Source of the DNA: CAKKQX01 sp046313915
Lineage (GTDB): Bacteria > Pseudomonadota > Gammaproteobacteria > Burkholderiales > SG8-41
Assembly: GCA_046313915.1 (NCBI GenBank)
Contig: JBKBXX010000104.1
Span: 1 to 11,590, forward strand
Direction of reading: 5' to 3'
Length of the DNA stretch: 11,590 bases
Position 1 is the stretch's first letter; each line of letters starts with the position of its first letter. A model generated the notes under the pieces. It was not told the origin of the DNA. It did not search any database and was given only the letters and a program-made list of their open reading frames with translations. The translations under genes and the position numbers were made by a program. Of this stretch, positions 1-8,491 are shown piece after piece.

Positions 1-331
1 CCAGACCGGACTCGATGGCGAAAGGGCCTACCGCCACCAGCATGTTGCCGCAATTGGGCTTGGTGTCGACGCGGCTTTCGTTGACCAGCACCTGCGCGAA
101 CAGATAATCGACGTCGGCCCCGCTCTGGACGGATTTGCTGATGATCGCCACCTTGCTGGTGAGCGGATTGGCACCGCCGATGCCGTCGACCTGGTACTCG
201 TGCGGCGAGCCCATCACGGCGAGCAGCACCTCGTCGCGCAGGCGCGGGTCCGCCGGCAGGTCGGAAGCCAGGAAAAAAGGTCCGCGCGAGGTGCCGCCGC
301 GCATCAGGACACAGGGGATTGCGGTCTGCAT
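1..331 (-). CDS. PrpF / 4-oxalomesaconate tautomerase family protein, 5' part (partial)
   Basis: Reading leftward from an ATG at 329-331 gives 110 codons with no stop before the window edge, so the C-terminal two thirds or so are missing. The visible N-terminus starts MQTAIPCVLMRGGTSRG, followed by DGIGGANPLTSK (residues 49-60) and KPNCGNM (91-97). These patterns are typical of the PrpF/FldA family, which includes PrpF (aconitate isomerase partner of AcnD in the methylcitrate cycle) and GalD-type 4-oxalomesaconate tautomerases. The family has a double DapF-like fold and isomerises unsaturated tricarboxylates in the cytoplasm. Lys60 and Cys94 are likely the conserved catalytic-site residues. 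A good AGGAGA ribosome binding site lies 6 bases before the ATG. The gene follows hpnD on the same strand after 95 bases, but a TATAAT in the gap suggests its own promoter. The family is secure; the exact substrate is not, because neither acnD, prpC nor gallate-pathway genes are in view. Confidence 0.85.
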   Translation of the reverse strand, partial: MQTAIPCVLMRGGTSRGPFFLASDLPADPRLRDEVLLAVMGSPHEYQVDGIGGANPLTSKVAIISKSVQSGADVDYLFAQVLVNESRVDTKPNCGNMLVAVGPFAIESGL

Positions 332-337
332 TTCGGT

Positions 338-343
338 TCTCCT
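338..343 (-). promoter_or_regulatory. Ribosome binding site of the PrpF-family gene
   Basis: AGGAGA on the minus strand, 6 bases before the ATG at 331. It is the strongest Shine-Dalgarno site in the left block and fixes the start codon; hpnC and hpnD lack anything comparable. Confidence 0.7.
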
Positions 344-358
344 GCGATTGTGTGGCGG

Positions 359-364
359 ATTATA
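359..364 (-). promoter_or_regulatory. Candidate -10 box for the PrpF-family gene
   Basis: The minus strand reads TATAAT here, a perfect sigma-70 -10 element 27 bases before the start codon, which would give a leader of roughly 20 bases. No good -35 hexamer lies 16-18 bases upstream: a TTGCGC is present but 20 bases away. If used, the promoter may need an activator. It would uncouple this gene from hpnD. Confidence 0.35.
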
Positions 365-426
365 ACTTGTGATTCATGGCCTCTGCGCAACGGATATATC
401 GAGAAGAATGCCTCGCGCCGCATCCT

Positions 427-1260
427 TTACCCGCTGAGCCAGGTCTTCCACGCGATCCACAACTTGCGCAGCGGCGTCAGTGAAACGCGGCGGCTGAGGA
501 CGCGGCAGCCGTCGGCCCTGATTTCCTCGAGCAGGGTGCGGTAGATCGCGGCCATGATGATGCCGGCGCGCTGGGATTTGCGGTCGACCTCGGGCAATTG
601 CCGGAAAGCCTGCTCGTAGAATGCCAGCGCGCGTTCGATCTGGAATTCCATCAGGTTTTTGAAGTTGCCGCCCTCACGCCGCTGCAAAATGTCGGCCGCG
701 CTTACGCCGTGGCGCTGCAGCTCATCGAGCGGCAGATAGATGCGGCCGCGGCGGGCGTCTTCGCCGACATCGCGGATGATGTTGGTGAGCTGTAACGCCA
801 TGCCGAGGTCGGCCGCATAGTCCAGCGTGCGCGGATCGCGGTAGCCGAAAATCGCCGCCGACAGCAGGCCGACGACGCCTGCGACGCGGTGGCAGTAGAG
901 CCTGAGCGATGCGAAATCCGGATAGGAAGTGTGGTTGAGATCCATTTCCATGCCGTTGATGATTTCCTGCAAGTGCTGTTCCTGCAGGCCGTATTGACCG
1001 GTCGCTTGAGACAGGGCGCGCGCCACGGGATGCTGCGGCAGGCCGCGGTAGAGGTTTGTCACTTCCCCGCGCCACCACGCGAGCTTGATGCGCGCCACGT
1101 TGGCATCGGTGCATTCATCGACGATGTCATCGACCTCGCGGCAGAAGGCGTAGAGGGCGGTGATGGCGCGTCGCCGCTCCTCCGGCAGGAACAGGAAGCT
1201 GTAATAAAAGCTCGAACCGCTGCGTGCGGCCTTATGTTGGCAATATTCGTCCGGACTCAT
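427..1260 (-). CDS. hpnD: Presqualene diphosphate synthase HpnD
   Basis: 277 residues, the usual length for this branch of the squalene/phytoene synthase family. HpnD condenses two farnesyl diphosphates to presqualene diphosphate, the first step of the three-enzyme HpnDCE route to squalene for hopanoids. Both aspartate-rich Mg-diphosphate motifs are intact: DDIVDE at residues 44-49 and RDVGED at 163-168, the latter followed by RRGRIYLP. YCHRVAGVVG (122-131) is a further family signature. The start MSPDEYC followed by SGSSFYYSFLFLP matches the HpnD N-terminus closely, so the ATG at 1258-1260 is right even though no Shine-Dalgarno sequence precedes it. It lies 225 bases downstream of hpnC on the same strand. 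The HpnD assignment, rather than phytoene synthase, rests on the N-terminus and on having hpnC as neighbour. No hpnE follows. Confidence 0.92.
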   Translation of the reverse strand: MSPDEYCQHKAARSGSSFYYSFLFLPEERRRAITALYAFCREVDDIVDECTDANVARIKLAWWRGEVTNLYRGLPQHPVARALSQATGQYGLQEQHLQEIINGMEMDLNHTSYPDFASLRLYCHRVAGVVGLLSAAIFGYRDPRTLDYAADLGMALQLTNIIRDVGEDARRGRIYLPLDELQRHGVSAADILQRREGGNFKNLMEFQIERALAFYEQAFRQLPEVDRKSQRAGIIMAAIYRTLLEEIRADGCRVLSRRVSLTPLRKLWIAWKTWLSG

Positions 1261-1485
1261 GAGAAATGGGGAGTGTTTCGGCGCCGCGGCCGGGCATGAT
1301 TCTGATACGGTTGCAAATCGTCATCGCCATCCGGGCAATTGTGTCACGTTTCGGGCGCCGGTTTCAGTGGTATTGAATCTGCTTTTCCCGAAGATGGAAA
1401 CGGCTCGCAATCCTGTCAGACATCGCGGCGGGGCGGGGCTAAAGTTTTTCCGGCGGTCGTCGTTGATACCCCTGCTGACCCGCAT
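1261..1485. other. Gene-free spacer between hpnC and hpnD
   Basis: This 225-base spacer is unusually long for two genes that are often nearly contiguous. The only minus-strand reading frame worth noting is 54 codons (1485 to 1321), whose ATG directly follows the hpnC stop; it has no ribosome binding site and no recognisable product. On the plus strand, TAAAGTTT at 1440-1447 followed by TTGATA at 1463-1468 resembles a sigma-28 promoter with the wrong spacing. I see no terminator and no tRNA. Confidence 0.5.
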
Positions 1486-2298
1486 TCAGGCGGGGAAACA
1501 GGAGCGGAAAAACATGTGCAGCCAGTCGTGGGGGCGTAGTAGCGGCCGGTGGCGGTAGACGTCGCCGCCGACAGCGGCGATTTTGGTCAGGATGCGGTCC
1601 CCGCCCTGAACGATCATGCGCATTTCCAGTCCGATGCGGCCGCGCAGCGCGCGGCCGAGCGGGGCTCCGGCGTGCAGCAGCTCGCGGGCGCGCGCGGTCT
1701 GAAACGCCATGAACGCTTTCCAGTTTCCGCCGGTGTCGCCCGCGGCGATCTGCTGTTCGCTGATGTGGAAGCGCATCATTTCGTCCTGTGGCAGGTAGAT
1801 GCGGTTTTTTTGATAGTCGATGGCGATGTCCTGCAGGAAGTTGACCAGTTGCAGACCGGTACAGATCGCATCGGCGCAGGCGAGATTCCGGGGGGTGGCG
1901 CTGCCGTAGATCGCGAGCAGCAGCCGGCCGACGGGATTGGCCGAGCGCTGGCAGTAATCGAGCAACTCGCTGTAAGTGGCGTAGCGTTTCTTGGTAACAT
2001 CCTGAGAGAACGCCGACAAAAGGTCGTTAAATGTGTCGATGGGGAGGTCGTAGTTTCGGATAAGCTCGGCCAATGATTCGAACCAGCTGATTCCGGGAGG
2101 GGCGCCGGCGGCGATTTTGCGCAATTCGTTGCGGAAAACGTCCAGTTGCGCGAGTCGTGCCGCGTCCGGCAGATCGCCTTCGTCGGCGAAATCGTCGGCT
2201 TCCCGTGCGAAACGGTAGATCAGCGCGACCGGCCGGCGGTAGCGGCGCGGCAGCAGGAAAGAGGCGACGGGAAAATTTTCGTAATGATTGACCGTCAT
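1486..2298 (-). CDS. hpnC: Hydroxysqualene synthase HpnC (squalene synthase family)
   Basis: 270 residues. HpnC hydrolyses presqualene diphosphate, made by HpnD, to hydroxysqualene, which HpnE then reduces to squalene for the hopanoid cyclase. The first aspartate-rich motif is ADDFADE (residues 34-40) and the second QDIAID (156-161), with the family's RIYLP following at 166-170. YCQRSANPVGRLLL (115-128) is characteristic of HpnC as opposed to HpnD. The N-terminus HYENFPVAS, then RRPVALIYRFAREADD, is also typical and supports the ATG at 2296-2298. The leader has no clear Shine-Dalgarno sequence. It is the first gene of the leftward block and diverges from tRNA-Leu/tig across 130 bases, so its promoter should lie in 2299-2428, although I could not pick a convincing one. 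All expected catalytic residues are present. Confidence 0.92.
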   Translation of the reverse strand: MTVNHYENFPVASFLLPRRYRRPVALIYRFAREADDFADEGDLPDAARLAQLDVFRNELRKIAAGAPPGISWFESLAELIRNYDLPIDTFNDLLSAFSQDVTKKRYATYSELLDYCQRSANPVGRLLLAIYGSATPRNLACADAICTGLQLVNFLQDIAIDYQKNRIYLPQDEMMRFHISEQQIAAGDTGGNWKAFMAFQTARARELLHAGAPLGRALRGRIGLEMRMIVQGGDRILTKIAAVGGDVYRHRPLLRPHDWLHMFFRSCFPA

Positions 2299-2373
2299 CG
2301 GAGAGGAGTGTAAAAAGACTTATTTATTAGTCGCTTGCGTGAATACTTTGAGGTGCATTGCAAGCTTCGGGCG

Positions 2374-2403
2374 CTGACGGCAAGACCACGATTATATTAT
2401 AAT
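2374..2403 (+). promoter_or_regulatory. Promoter of tRNA-Leu and probably tig
   Basis: A perfect TATAAT (2398-2403) lies 18 bases after CTGACG (2374-2379), a 4/6 match to the -35 consensus. Transcription would start near 2410, about 20 bases before the mature tRNA. The surrounding AT-rich tract (2390-2403) stands out in a GC-rich region. No terminator separates the tRNA from tig, so this promoter may feed the whole tig-clpP-clpX group. Confidence 0.6.
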
Positions 2404-2428
2404 CAGACAGTTGTAAAAGCTGTCACGC

Positions 2429-2513
<85 letters not shown>

Positions 2514-2546
2514 GGAACGATGTCGTTATGAGGATTTTTAACTGAA

Positions 2547-3854
2547 ATGCAAGCGAACTTGGAAACATTGGGCCAGCTGGAAAGACGTCTGAGCATTGCC
2601 GTGCCTTTGGCCGATATCGACAGCGAGGTGGAAAACCGCCTCAAGCGGCTCAGCCGTAGCGTGAAAGTGCACGGTTTCCGGCCCGGCAAGGTGCCGTACA
2701 AAGTGGTGGCGCAACAGTATGGCGGCCAAGTACGCCAGGAAGTGCTGGGGGAGGCGCTGCAAAAGAGTTTTGGCGAAGCCATCAGGCAGCAGAATCTGAA
2801 GGTTGCGGGCTATCCCCGGTTCGACGCCAAGCCGCTTGCCGAAGGCGCGAGCGAGTTCGAGTACAGCGCCACATTCGAAATTTATCCCGAGTTCACGGTG
2901 GGTGATATTTCCCAGGTCGTGATCACGCGCCCGCAGCTCGAAGTCGGCGAGGCCGAGGTCGACAGGACGCTCGAGATCATGCGCAAGCAGCGCGTGACCT
3001 ACGAACCGGTCGAGCGCGCGGCGGCGGAAGGCGATCGCGTGACGATGGATTATCGGGGCACCATCGACGGCGCCCCTTTTCCCGGCGGGGCCGCGGAAAA
3101 TTCTTCGGTGGTGCTCGGCGAAGGACGGCTGCTGCCGGACTTCGAAAAACAGCTCGTGGGCATGAAAAGCGGCGAGTCGCGCTCGTTTGAGCTGCGTTTT
3201 CCCGACGACTATCATGGCAAGGAGGTTGCGGGCAAGACCGCGACCTTTGAAGTCAGGGTGACCGGGGTCGCGGCACCGAAGCTGCCCGAGATCGACGCTG
3301 AATTCGCGAAAAGCCTGGGCGTGGACGACGGCGATCTCGACAAGATGCGCGCCGAAATCAAGGCCAATCTCGAGCGCGAGGTCAAGGCTCGCCTCAAAAG
3401 CCGGGTCAAGGACCAGGTAATGCAGGCACTGCTCGACGTGACCAAGTTCGAAGTGCCGAAGGCGCTGGTGGAAATGGAGATAGAACGGTTGCAGGCGCAG
3501 GCGCGCCAGGATCTCGCGGCGCGGGGTTTCCCCGTCAAGGACGAGCTGCCGATCCCGCCCGAAATATTCGAGAAACAGGCGAGACAGCGGGTCCATCTGG
3601 GCCTGATCCTTGCCGAAGTGGTGAAGGCCCACAACCTCCACGCGAAGCCCGAGCAGGTGAGGGCCGCCGTCGAGGAGCAGGCCCGCAGTTACGAACATCC
3701 CGAGGAAGTGGTGCGGTGGTTTTACCAGTCTCCCGAGCGTTTGCGCGATATCGAGTCGATGGTGCTGGAAGATAACGTCGTTGCCTGGGCCCTGGCTGCC
3801 GCGAAGGTCGAAGACCGGGCGGTGGCATTCGATGAATTGATGGAGAACAAATGA
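2547..3854 (+). CDS. tig: Trigger factor, ribosome-associated chaperone and prolyl isomerase
   Basis: 435 residues, close to the E. coli 432. Trigger factor docks beside the ribosomal exit tunnel and shields nascent chains. The N-terminal ribosome-binding domain (about 1-115) carries the signature GFRPGKVP at residues 43-50, which contacts ribosomal protein L23. An FKBP-type prolyl isomerase domain follows (about 161-240; GDRVTMDYRGTIDG at its start, FPDDYHG inside). The helical C-terminal substrate cradle covers the rest. The ATG at 2547 sits 12 bases after an AGGA (2531-2534) and gives the expected N-terminus. The stop overlaps the first clpP ATG (ATGA), so translation is probably coupled. 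It heads the conserved tig-clpP-clpX-lon quality-control cluster. Confidence 0.97.
   Translation: MQANLETLGQLERRLSIAVPLADIDSEVENRLKRLSRSVKVHGFRPGKVPYKVVAQQYGGQVRQEVLGEALQKSFGEAIRQQNLKVAGYPRFDAKPLAEGASEFEYSATFEIYPEFTVGDISQVVITRPQLEVGEAEVDRTLEIMRKQRVTYEPVERAAAEGDRVTMDYRGTIDGAPFPGGAAENSSVVLGEGRLLPDFEKQLVGMKSGESRSFELRFPDDYHGKEVAGKTATFEVRVTGVAAPKLPEIDAEFAKSLGVDDGDLDKMRAEIKANLEREVKARLKSRVKDQVMQALLDVTKFEVPKALVEMEIERLQAQARQDLAARGFPVKDELPIPPEIFEKQARQRVHLGLILAEVVKAHNLHAKPEQVRAAVEEQARSYEHPEEVVRWFYQSPERLRDIESMVLEDNVVAWALAAAKVEDRAVAFDELMENK
3842..3845 (+). promoter_or_regulatory. clpP ribosome binding site inside the end of tig
   Basis: GGAG lies 5 bases before the ATG at 3851 and 8 bases before a second, adjacent ATG at 3854. 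The spacing favours the second ATG, so ClpP may lack the first Met of the annotated protein. The first ATG overlaps the tig stop codon. Confidence 0.55.
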
Positions 3855-4486
3855 TGTCGCGTTACATGGAACCCCAGGGCCTCGGCTTGATTCCGATGGT
3901 CATCGAACAAAGCGGGCGCGGCGAGCGCGCGTATGACATTTATTCGCGCTTGCTCAAGGAGCGCGTGGTATTCCTGGTCGGACCGGTGACCGAAGTCACT
4001 GCCAACCTGATCGTGGCCCAGCTGCTGTTCCTGGAATCGGAGAATCCCGACAAGGATATTTCGTTCTATATCAACTCGCCGGGCGGGGCGGTTTCCGCCG
4101 GACTGGCGATTTACGACACCATGCAGTTCATCAAGCCGGACGTCTCCACGCTGTGCATCGGCCAGGCCGCGAGCATGGGGGCGCTGCTGCTCGCCGCGGG
4201 GGCCAAGGGCAAGCGCTTCTGCCTGCCCAATTCGCGGGTGATGATTCATCAGCCGATGGGAGGCTTCCAAGGCCAGGCTTCGGACATCGAAATCCACGCC
4301 AAGGAAATCCTCTATCTCAAAGCGCGGCTCAACGAAATCCTGGCCCGCCACACCGGCCAGAAAATCGAAACAATTGAAAAGGATACCGACCGCGACAACT
4401 TCCTGAGTGCCGATCAGGCCGTGGCTTACGGTCTGGTTGACAAGGTGCTGGTCAGCAGGGCGGAGAACGCCGCGGCGGCCGCCTGA
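3851..4486 (+). CDS. clpP: ATP-dependent Clp protease proteolytic subunit ClpP
   Basis: 211 residues including the propeptide, the normal length. ClpP forms a double heptameric barrel in the cytoplasm and degrades substrates fed to it by ClpX or ClpA. The serine-protease triad is complete: Ser108 in GQAASMGALLL, His133 in MIHQPMGG, and Asp182 in DTDRDNF; the spacing matches the E. coli triad exactly. INSPGG (residues 74-79) is the oxyanion-region signature. The N-terminal stretch before GLIPMVIEQ is the short propeptide normally removed by self-processing. Two tandem ATG codons (3851, 3854) are possible starts; the choice changes one residue only. The gene overlaps the end of tig and is followed 68 bases later by clpX, its partner unfoldase. 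Confidence 0.97.
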   Translation: MMSRYMEPQGLGLIPMVIEQSGRGERAYDIYSRLLKERVVFLVGPVTEVTANLIVAQLLFLESENPDKDISFYINSPGGAVSAGLAIYDTMQFIKPDVSTLCIGQAASMGALLLAAGAKGKRFCLPNSRVMIHQPMGGFQGQASDIEIHAKEILYLKARLNEILARHTGQKIETIEKDTDRDNFLSADQAVAYGLVDKVLVSRAENAAAAA

Positions 4487-4554
4487 GCGGCTGCGGGAAA
4501 CTAAACGGCGGCCAGATGTCCTAAACTACTGTCGGGGTGTGAAGGGAACCGGAT

Positions 4555-5823
<1,269 letters not shown>

Positions 5824-5874
5824 GCCCCGGGCGGCGCAATGCGGTCATCGGGCCTGCCGGCCATGGGCGGCGGC

Positions 5875-5896
5875 GGGCGCCGGTGCCCTTGTTTTT
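5875..5896 (+). terminator. Possible intrinsic terminator after clpX
   Basis: GGGCG (5875-5879) pairs with TGCCC (5884-5888), including one G-T pair, around the tetraloop CCGG, and is followed directly by TTGTTTTT. The stem is only 5 bp, so termination may be partial and leave read-through into lon. The T tract overlaps the proposed -35 element of lon. Confidence 0.4.
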
Positions 5897-5915
5897 CGGG
5901 AAAACCGCCCAATAT
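5888..5915 (+). promoter_or_regulatory. Candidate heat-shock (sigma-32) promoter of lon
   Basis: CTTGTTT (5888-5894) is followed after 13 bases by CCCAATAT (5908-5915). The sigma-32 consensus is CTTGAAA, 13-15 bases, then CCCCATNT, so the -10 element matches at all but one position and the -35 shares the CTTG core. lon belongs to the sigma-32 regulon in E. coli, which makes this plausible. Transcription would start around 5922, leaving a leader of about 30 bases. Confidence 0.45.
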
Positions 5916-5953
5916 CATGATCACATTGTTTTTTCTCTTTAAGGTAAACCGTC

Positions 5954-8362
5954 ATGTCCACCTCAGAAATCCAGAGTAACACCCCCCTGCAGCTGCCTTT
6001 GCTGCCGCTGCGCGACGTGGTGGTTTTCCCCCACATGGTGATTCCGCTGTTTGTCGGGCGCCCGAAGTCGATCAAGGCGCTGGAAACCGCAATGGAAACA
6101 GGGAAAAGCATCGTGCTGGTGGCCCAGAAATCGGCCGCGAAGGATGAACCCGCGCCCGAGGATCTCTACGAAATCGCGAGCATTGCCAACATCCTGCAGA
6201 TGCTGAAGCTGCCCGACGGCACGGTGAAAGTGCTGGTCGAAGGCAGCCAGCGCGCCCGCCTCGGCGAAATCGTCGATCTCAAGACGCACTACATGGCGAC
6301 GGCCACGCCGATTTCCGCCGAAACGCCCGCCGACCACGAGGTCGAGGCGATGCGGCGCACCATCATCCAGCAATTCGATCAGTATGTGAAGCTGAACAAG
6401 AAAATCCCCCCGGAAATCCTGACTTCGCTCGCCGGGATCGACGAGGCCGGCAGACTGGGCGATACCATCGCCGCCCATCTGCCGCTCAAGCTCGAGCAGA
6501 AGCAGGAAGTGCTCGAGATGTTCGATGTCAAGCAGCGGCTCGAACACCTGCTGAAACTGGTCGAAGGAGAGCTCGATATCCTGCAGGTCGAGAAGCGCAT
6601 TCGCGGCCGCGTCAAGCGCCAGATGGAAAAGAGCCAGCGCGAGTATTACCTGAACGAACAGGTCAAGGCGATCCAGAAGGAGCTTGGTGAAAGCGAAGAG
6701 GGCGCGGATATCGACGAGATCGAGAAGCGCATCAAGGCCGCGCGCATGCCCAAGGAGGCGCGCAAGAAGGTCGAAGCCGAGCTGAAGAAGCTGAAGCTGA
6801 TGTCGCCGATGTCGGCCGAGGCAACGGTGGTGCGCAATTACATCGATGCCGTCGTGTCATTGCCGTGGCGCAAGAAAAGCAAGATCAACGCTGACCTGAA
6901 GGCTGCCGAAAAGGTGCTCGACGAGGACCATTACGGCCTGGAAAAGGTCAAGGAGCGGATCATCGAATACCTCGCCGTGCAGCAGCGCGTCGACAAGCTG
7001 AAGGCGCCGATCCTGTGCCTGGTCGGTGCGCCGGGGGTAGGCAAGACGTCCCTCGGGCAGTCCATTGCGCGCGCCACCAACCGCAAGTTCGTGCGCATGT
7101 CGCTGGGCGGCGTGCGTGACGAGGCCGAGATCCGTGGTCACCGCCGCACTTACATCGGTTCGATGCCGGGCAAGATTCTGCAGAACATGAGCAAGGTCGG
7201 TGTCAGGAATCCGTTGTTCCTGCTCGACGAAGTCGACAAGATGGGCATGGATTTCCGTGGCGACCCGGCTTCGGCGCTGCTCGAAGTGCTGGATCCGGAG
7301 CAGAACCACACTTTCGTCGACCACTATGTCGAGGTCGAGTACGACTTGTCCGACGTGATGTTCGTCGCCACCGCGAATACGCTCAACATCCCGCCGGCGC
7401 TGCTCGACCGGATGGAAGTGATTCGCCTCTCGGGGTATACCGAAGACGAGAAAGTGCATATTGCGACGCGGCACCTGCTGCCGAAACTGATGAAAAACCA
7501 CGGTTTGAAGCCGGAGGAGCTCGTCGTTTCCGACAGCGCGATACGCGACATCATCCGTTATTACACGCGGGAGGCGGGGGTGCGCAGCCTCGAGCGCGAG
7601 CTGTCGAAAATCTGCCGCAAGGTGGTAAAAGCGCTGGTGAGCGAGAAGGAGCACCGCAAGATATCGGTCACTTCGCGCAATCTCGACAAGTACCTCGGAG
7701 TGCGGCGCTATACCTACGGCGTGGCCGAGAAAAACAACCAGGTCGGCCAGGTGTGCGGGCTGGCATGGACCGAGGTCGGCGGCGAACTGCTGACGATCGA
7801 GGCGGCGATCATGCCCGGCAAAGGCAAGATGACCACCACCGGCAAGCTGGGAGAGGTGATGCAGGAATCGGTGCAGGCGGCGTTGACGGTCGTGCGCAGC
7901 CGCTCCCAGCGCCTCGGCATCCCGGCCGATTTTTACCAGAAGAACGACATCCACATCCATTTGCCGGAAGGCGCGACGCCGAAAGACGGTCCGAGCGCGG
8001 GCATCGGCATCTGCACTGCGATGGTGTCGGCGCTGACGGGCATCCCGGTGCGTGCCGATGTCGCGATGACCGGCGAGATCACGCTGCGCGGCGAGATATT
8101 GCCGATCGGCGGTCTCAAGGAAAAACTGCTGGCGGCGCACCGCGGCGGCATCAAGACCGTGCTGATCCCGGAAGAGAACGTGAAGGATCTTGTGGAGATA
8201 CCCGATAACGTCAAGAATCGTCTCGACATTCATCCAGTGAAGTGGATCGACACCGTGCTGGAGATGGCGCTGGAGCGCAAACCGGAACCGCTGCCGGAGC
8301 AACAGGAGGTCGCCCCGCTGCCGCCGGTGAGCGAAACACCGGCGCCTGCGATCAAGCACTAG
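5954..8362 (+). CDS. lon: ATP-dependent protease Lon (La)
   Basis: 802 residues against 784 in E. coli. Lon is a homohexameric cytoplasmic AAA+ serine protease that removes damaged proteins and unstable regulators. In order it has the LON substrate-binding domain (about 14-205, starting LPLLPLRDVVVFPHMVIPL), a coiled-coil linker, an AAA+ module with Walker A GAPGVGKT (358-365) and Walker B LLDEVDK (Asp425, Glu426), and the protease domain. The catalytic dyad is Ser681 in PKDGPSAGI and Lys724 in GGLKEKLLAA, 43 residues apart as in E. coli. The last 25-30 residues form a proline- and glutamate-rich tail that accounts for most of the extra length. An AAGG (5941-5944) lies 9 bases before the ATG. 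A structured non-coding region and two tRNA genes follow, in place of the hupB found in E. coli. Confidence 0.98.
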   Translation: MSTSEIQSNTPLQLPLLPLRDVVVFPHMVIPLFVGRPKSIKALETAMETGKSIVLVAQKSAAKDEPAPEDLYEIASIANILQMLKLPDGTVKVLVEGSQRARLGEIVDLKTHYMATATPISAETPADHEVEAMRRTIIQQFDQYVKLNKKIPPEILTSLAGIDEAGRLGDTIAAHLPLKLEQKQEVLEMFDVKQRLEHLLKLVEGELDILQVEKRIRGRVKRQMEKSQREYYLNEQVKAIQKELGESEEGADIDEIEKRIKAARMPKEARKKVEAELKKLKLMSPMSAEATVVRNYIDAVVSLPWRKKSKINADLKAAEKVLDEDHYGLEKVKERIIEYLAVQQRVDKLKAPILCLVGAPGVGKTSLGQSIARATNRKFVRMSLGGVRDEAEIRGHRRTYIGSMPGKILQNMSKVGVRNPLFLLDEVDKMGMDFRGDPASALLEVLDPEQNHTFVDHYVEVEYDLSDVMFVATANTLNIPPALLDRMEVIRLSGYTEDEKVHIATRHLLPKLMKNHGLKPEELVVSDSAIRDIIRYYTREAGVRSLERELSKICRKVVKALVSEKEHRKISVTSRNLDKYLGVRRYTYGVAEKNNQVGQVCGLAWTEVGGELLTIEAAIMPGKGKMTTTGKLGEVMQESVQAALTVVRSRSQRLGIPADFYQKNDIHIHLPEGATPKDGPSAGIGICTAMVSALTGIPVRADVAMTGEITLRGEILPIGGLKEKLLAAHRGGIKTVLIPEENVKDLVEIPDNVKNRLDIHPVKWIDTVLEMALERKPEPLPEQQEVAPLPPVSETPAPAIKH

Positions 8363-8373
8363 GCGCAACGACA

Positions 8374-8404
8374 TGCCAGGCCGCCGATGGTTGGCGGCCT
8401 GGCA
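8374..8404 (+). repeat. Perfect 12-bp inverted repeat after lon
   Basis: TGCCAGGCCGCC (8374-8385) and GGCGGCCTGGCA (8393-8404) form a perfect 12-bp stem around the 7-base loop GATGGTT, starting 11 bases after the lon stop. There is no T tract on the 3' side, so it is not a textbook intrinsic terminator. It may stabilise the 3' end of the lon mRNA, or terminate with help from Rho or NusA. Confidence 0.7.
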
Positions 8405-8491
8405 GCGGACCGCGAGGGTCGAATTCGGTACTGGCAAAGCCGCGCAGGATGCGGTAGACTTCTGCCTACCGTAGCAGCCCGACGATTCAAT

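Noticed and set aside
1321..1485. A 54-codon minus-strand frame whose ATG directly follows the hpnC stop
   Set aside because: It has no ribosome binding site, no recognisable motif and an unremarkable composition, and it ends without relation to hpnD. It is most likely chance in a GC-rich spacer.
2319..2334. Small inverted repeat GACT...AGTC in the hpnC/tRNA-Leu divergent region
   Set aside because: The arms are only 4 bases; this is expected by chance and no regulator gene is nearby.
2538..3698. A 386-codon open frame antisense to tig
   Set aside because: It covers a well-identified trigger factor gene and its product resembles no protein family.
4501..4526. Direct repeat CTAAAC at 4501-4506 and 4521-4526 before clpX
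   Set aside because: It is only six bases, with no matching promoter spacing or further copies, so an operator claim is not supported.
6857..8437. A 526-codon open frame antisense to lon
   Set aside because: It is a mirror of GC-rich lon codons, with no known domain and a composition rich in His, Arg and Leu typical of shadow frames. lon itself is certain.
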